The position numbers and the translations under genes were made by a program. Of a stretch of 8,395 nucleotides of DNA, positions 5,299-8,395 are shown in pieces; the stretch's first letter is position 1, and every line of letters begins with the position of its first letter. The notes beneath the pieces were generated by a model. That model saw nothing but the letters and a program-made list of their open reading frames with translations. It made no database searches and had not been told where the DNA came from. Source of the stretch: JANNGZ01 sp031404155 (GTDB lineage: Bacteria > Pseudomonadota > Gammaproteobacteria > Burkholderiales > Burkholderiaceae_C); the NCBI GenBank assembly GCA_031404155.1, contig JANNGZ010000030.1, positions 1-8,395 of the forward strand, given 5' to 3'.

Positions 5299-6567
5299 AT
5301 GGCCGACAACAAACAAGCTCCCGCCTCGCTCTCGCAACTCAAGATCGACCGCAGTGCCGCGATCCCGGCGCGGCGGCGGCGCAAACGCTGGATCACCTGG
5401 GGCATCGTGGCGCTGGTGCTCGCCGCGGGCGCGTTCGCGGCGCTCGGCCCGCGCAAACACGATGTGCAGGTGACCTCGGTGCTCAGCTCCACGCCCTCGG
5501 CCCAATACGCGCAGCTCACCGCCAGCGGCTACGTGGTGGCGCAGCGGCGCGCGGCGGTGGCGTCCAAGGGCACCGGGCGCTTGCTCGAACTGAATGTGCG
5601 CGAAGGCTCGGTGGTGAAAAAAGGCGACGTGATCGCGCGCCTGGACGCCAGCGATGTGAACGCCTCGGTCAACGCCACGCTGGCCGGTGTGCGCCAGGCC
5701 GAAGCGGGGGTGCGCCAGGCCGAAAGTGCGCTGGTGCAGGCGCGCCTGGAGGCCAGCAATGCAGAGGCCGAACTCAAGCGCAGTCAGGGCCTGATGGCGC
5801 AGAACTTTGTTTCGGCGCAGGCGGTGGACGCCGCGGCCACGCGGGCCAGCGTCACGCGCGCGGCGGCGCAGGCGGCGCAGGCCGGGGTGGCGCAAGCCCA
5901 GGCCTCGCTGGGGCAGGCGCAGGCGCAGGTCAAGGTGCAGCAGGTGAACCAGGACAGCACCGTGATCCGGGCGCCCTTCGACGGTGTGGTGCTGGTAAAA
6001 AACGCCAACGTCGGCGACATGATCACGCCGTTCTCCAGCGCCTCGGGCAGCCAGGGCGCGGTGGTCACGATGGCCGACCTGACAACGCTCGAAGTCGAGG
6101 CCGATGTCTCCGAGAGCAACGTGGCGAAGGTGAAAGCCGAGCAGCCGGTGGAGATCGTGCTCGACGCCATCGGCGAGCAGCGTTTTCGCGGCAGCGTGGC
6201 GCGCATCGTGCCCACCGTGGACCGCGCCAAGGCCACGGTGATGACCAAGATCCGCTTCGAGGCGCTGGATGCGCGGGTGCTGCCCGAGATGAGCGCCAAG
6301 GTCACCTTCCTGAGCCAGCGCCCGAACGACGCCGAACAGAAAAGCGTGCTGGCGGTGAACCCGAAAGCGGTGGTCGAGCGCGAGGGCAAGAAGCTGGTGT
6401 TCCGCATCGCCGGGGACGCGGTCGAGGCGGTGCCGGTGACCCCCGGCCGCACCCTGGGCGACCTGCTCGAAGTTAGCGGCGCGATCAAATCCGGCGAGCG
6501 CCTGGTGCTCGCCCCCGAGGTCAAGCTCAAGGGCGGCGACAAGGTCAGCGTGGCGGCGTCGAAGTGA
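5299..6567 (+). CDS. Membrane-fusion (periplasmic adaptor) subunit of a MacA-like ABC exporter
   Basis: This HlyD/RND-type adaptor links an inner-membrane ABC exporter to an outer-membrane channel or hands substrate across the periplasm. With the start at ATG 5299 it has 422 residues. RRRRKR (25-30) and the hydrophobic WITWGIVALVLAAGAFAALG (31-50) form an N-terminal inner-membrane anchor. The first lipoyl half is VASKGTGRLLELNVREGS (87-104) with GDVIARLD (109-116); a coiled-coil hairpin follows at about 125-215, rich in Ala, Gln and Glu and containing the heptad pair VRQAEAG-VRQAESA. The second lipoyl half is STVIRAPFDGVVLVKNANVGD (220-240), then beta-barrel (about 262-345) and membrane-proximal domains. 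An in-frame ATG at 5239 would add 20 residues; neither start has a good Shine-Dalgarno, and I prefer 5299 because MADNKQ resembles homologs' starts and the alternative extension is not family-like. Its stop overlaps the ATPase GTG start, so the operon is coupled. The cargo is unknown; the outer-membrane partner is not in the window. Confidence 0.92.
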   Translation: MADNKQAPASLSQLKIDRSAAIPARRRRKRWITWGIVALVLAAGAFAALGPRKHDVQVTSVLSSTPSAQYAQLTASGYVVAQRRAAVASKGTGRLLELNVREGSVVKKGDVIARLDASDVNASVNATLAGVRQAEAGVRQAESALVQARLEASNAEAELKRSQGLMAQNFVSAQAVDAAATRASVTRAAAQAAQAGVAQAQASLGQAQAQVKVQQVNQDSTVIRAPFDGVVLVKNANVGDMITPFSSASGSQGAVVTMADLTTLEVEADVSESNVAKVKAEQPVEIVLDAIGEQRFRGSVARIVPTVDRAKATVMTKIRFEALDARVLPEMSAKVTFLSQRPNDAEQKSVLAVNPKAVVEREGKKLVFRIAGDAVEAVPVTPGRTLGDLLEVSGAIKSGERLVLAPEVKLKGGDKVSVAASK

Positions 6568-7382
6568 ACAAGGCTGCGACCAACACCGTGGGCCACGTCG
6601 GCGAAGAAGCCCGGGGCAAGCGCGCGGGCGCAGCGGCTGGCGCGGCCGTGGGCGCGCCGGTGGGCACGGCGGGCGATGACGACGCCCCGCTGCTGATCCG
6701 CATCCGCGACCTCTCCAAAGCGTACCGGCGCGGGGAGCAGGAAATTCCGGTGCTGCTCGACATCCACCTCGAAGTCCCGCAGGGCGATTTCGTGGCGCTG
6801 ATGGGCCCGAGCGGCTCGGGCAAGAGCACGCTGCTCAACCTGATCGCCGGCATCGACAAACCCACCTCGGGCTCGATCGAAATCGGCGGCGTCAACATCG
6901 CGGACCTGAGCGAAGGTGAACTCGCCGACTGGCGTGCCGCGAATGTCGGCTTCATCTTCCAGTTCTACAACCTGATGCCGGTGCTGACCGCATTCGAGAA
7001 CATCGAGCTGCCGCTGCTGCTCACCGGCATGTCCGCGCGCGAGCGCCACACGCGCGTGGACGCCGCGCTCGCGTTGGTGAGCTTGGCCGACCGCGCCGAC
7101 CACTACCCCAACGAGCTCTCCGGCGGCCAGCAGCAGCGTGTCGCGATCGCGCGCGCGCTGGTCAGCGACCCCACGCTGATCGTTGCCGACGAACCCACCG
7201 GCGACCTCGACCGCGTCACCGGCCAGGAAGTGCTGATGCTGATGCAGCAACTGGTGCGCGAACTCGGCAAGACGATCGTGATGGTGACCCACGACCCCAA
7301 GGCCGCGGCGAGCGCCAAGCGCATCGTGCATCTTGAAAAGGGCGTACTCGTCGACGACGAGATGGCGGCCACGCCGAACTGA
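6564..7382 (+). CDS. ABC transporter ATP-binding subunit (MacB/LolD type)
   Basis: This 272-residue nucleotide-binding subunit powers the exporter at the inner membrane. Motifs appear in order: Walker A GPSGSGKST (81-89), Q-loop FQFYNLMP (132-139) with Gln133, signature LSGGQQQRVAIARAL (185-199), Walker B LIVADEPTGDLD (205-216) with catalytic Glu210, and the H-loop VTHD (241-244) with His243. The LIAGIDKPTSG and NLMPVLTAFENIELPL features are typical of the LolD/MacB/FtsE branch (MJ0796 class). The ABC domain begins near residue 43. About 40 residues come first, mostly Ala, Gly and Val (RAGAAAGAAVGAPVG, 20-34), which is unusual for the class. The start GTG 6564 overlaps the adaptor stop in GTGA, implying translational coupling; a start later in the N-terminal extension cannot be ruled out, since no Shine-Dalgarno decides it. 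It is separated from the permease by 22 nt. All catalytic residues are intact. Confidence 0.94.
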   Translation: MNKAATNTVGHVGEEARGKRAGAAAGAAVGAPVGTAGDDDAPLLIRIRDLSKAYRRGEQEIPVLLDIHLEVPQGDFVALMGPSGSGKSTLLNLIAGIDKPTSGSIEIGGVNIADLSEGELADWRAANVGFIFQFYNLMPVLTAFENIELPLLLTGMSARERHTRVDAALALVSLADRADHYPNELSGGQQQRVAIARALVSDPTLIVADEPTGDLDRVTGQEVLMLMQQLVRELGKTIVMVTHDPKAAASAKRIVHLEKGVLVDDEMAATPN

Positions 7383-7404
7383 GCCCACGCAAGCGGCGCC
7401 AAGC

Positions 7405-8395
7405 ATGTTCCTGCTCAAACTCCTGCTGCGCAACGCCTTCCGCCACAAGCTGCGCACCCTGCTCACCATCGTCGGGCTGGTGGTGGCCTTGAGCGCGTTC
7501 GGCCTGCTGCGCACCGTGATCGACGCCTGGTACGCCGGTGTCGAAGGCAGTTCGAGCACCCGGCTGATCACCCGCAGCGCCATCTCGCTGACCTTCCCGC
7601 TGCCCTTGAGTTATGCCGAGCGCCTGAAGGGCGTGGACGGGGTGAAGAGCGTGTCCTGGGCCAACTGGTTCGGCGGCATCTACATCACCGAGCGCAACTT
7701 CTTTCCGCAGTTCGCGATCGACCCGCAGAGCTACCTCGCGCTCTACCCCGAGTACCTGATCCCCGACGAACAGAAGCTCGCCTTCTATCGCGACCGCAGG
7801 GGCGCGGTGGCCGGGCGCAAGCTCGCCAACCAGTTCGGCTGGAAGATCGGCGACCAGATCCCGATCCGCGGCACCATCTACCCCGGCACCTGGACCTTCA
7901 CGCTGCGCGGCATCTGGGACGGCCGCGACGCCAAGACCGACGAGAGCCAGCTGCTGTTCCACTGGAAGTTCCTCAACGAGACGGTCAGCGCCGCCCGGCG
8001 CGGCAACGCCAACTTCGTCGGCGTCTATGTCCTGGGCATCGACGAGCCGAACAACGCGGCCTTGATCAGCAAGCGCGCCGACACCATGTTCCAGAACTCG
8101 CTGGCCGAAACGCTGACCGAAACCGAGGCCGCGTTCCAGCTCGGTTTTGTCTCGATGAGCGAGGCGATCCTGATCGCGATCAACGCGGTGAGCTACATCG
8201 TGGTGCTGATCATCATGGCGGTGATGGCCAACACGATGACGATGACCGCGCGCGAACGCCTGGCCGAATACGCCACGCTCAAGGCCCTGGGTTTTTCGCC
8301 CGGCTTCGTGGTGCGCCTGCTCTTCGGCGAGAGCCTGTTGATCGCGCTCGTCGGCGGTGTGGTCGGCCTGCTGCTCACCCTGCCGCTGGCTGCCG
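7405..8395 (+). CDS. ABC transporter permease, FtsX/MacB type, 3' end outside window
   Basis: This is the membrane subunit of the exporter. The visible 330 residues start with MFLLKLLLRNAFRHKLRT (1-18) and a first membrane helix (about 19-37), followed by a large periplasmic MacB-type domain (about 38-255), then helix 2 (about 256-276) and the start of helix 3 (about 307-330), where the window ends. ANTMTMTARERLAEYATLKA (275-294) is the FtsX-family cytoplasmic coupling helix that contacts the ATPase. The expected fourth helix and C-terminus are missing only because of the edge. The start ATG 7405 is 22 nt after the ATPase stop; the Shine-Dalgarno is weak. With the adaptor and ATPase it forms a DevBCA/MacAB-like export operon, with a separate ATPase and permease rather than the fused MacB polypeptide. 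Substrate unknown: related systems export macrolides, peptides, siderophores or lipids. Confidence 0.93.
   Translation, partial: MFLLKLLLRNAFRHKLRTLLTIVGLVVALSAFGLLRTVIDAWYAGVEGSSSTRLITRSAISLTFPLPLSYAERLKGVDGVKSVSWANWFGGIYITERNFFPQFAIDPQSYLALYPEYLIPDEQKLAFYRDRRGAVAGRKLANQFGWKIGDQIPIRGTIYPGTWTFTLRGIWDGRDAKTDESQLLFHWKFLNETVSAARRGNANFVGVYVLGIDEPNNAALISKRADTMFQNSLAETLTETEAAFQLGFVSMSEAILIAINAVSYIVVLIIMAVMANTMTMTARERLAEYATLKALGFSPGFVVRLLFGESLLIALVGGVVGLLLTLPLAA

Noticed and set aside
5690..5731. Tandem 21-base repeat in the adaptor gene
   Set aside because: It encodes successive heptads (VRQAE) of the coiled-coil hairpin, an ordinary coding repeat.
4845..7583. Long open frames on both strands overlapping the adaptor and ATPase genes
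   Set aside because: They are out of frame with conserved lipoyl and ABC motifs and rich in Arg, Ala and Gly, as expected for shadows of high-GC genes.

Overview
The window looks like ordinary chromosome from a high-GC betaproteobacterium, most likely Burkholderiales and probably a Comamonadaceae relative. The reasons are strong G/C third-position bias throughout, a Bug/TctC-type solute-binding protein beside a TcuA-type flavoprotein, Burkholderiales-like MnmA motifs, and copies of the CTGAGCYTGTCGAAG extragenic repeat common in such genomes. This placement is inferred from gene content; no rRNA or other phylogenetic marker is present.

Region 1 (1-3129, minus strand) is a probable three-gene catabolic operon. 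In transcription order it holds a short-chain dehydrogenase/reductase (SDR) with an altered active site (2374-3129), a periplasmic Bug/TctC binding protein (1352-2326), and an FAD-dependent tricarballylate dehydrogenase-like flavoprotein, TcuA (1-1253, 3' end beyond the window). Together they suggest capture and oxidation of a di- or tricarboxylate or similar organic acid. No membrane permease (TctA/TctB or TcuC) and no electron-transfer partner (TcuB) lies in the window. A strong hairpin separates the binding-protein gene from tcuA, and a hexamer tandem repeat lies in the leader of the SDR gene.

Region 2 (3341-3754, plus strand) is a small exported or membrane-anchored cupin, divergent from the SDR operon. 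SDR, binding protein and cupin all share the same ribosome-binding octamer, AGGAGACC.

Region 3 (3871-5100, plus strand) is mnmA, the tRNA-uridine 2-sulfurtransferase gene, with all catalytic motifs intact. It carries an in-frame segment of about 43 codons, rich in palindromes, just after the GHYAR motif, where relatives usually have a short variable loop. This is the most unusual feature of the window.

Region 4 (5299-8395, plus strand) is an export operon of the MacAB/Lol type: a membrane-fusion (adaptor) protein, an ATP-binding subunit that overlaps it by 4 bases (GTGA), and an FtsX/MacB-type permease cut by the window edge. An extragenic repeat cluster (5154-5223) lies between mnmA and this operon.

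No tRNA, rRNA, CRISPR array, transposase or phage gene was seen. Almost all the sequence is explained by eight genes. I do not see a wholly new multi-gene system; the points of interest are the mnmA insertion, the SDR active site and the repeat/hairpin elements.
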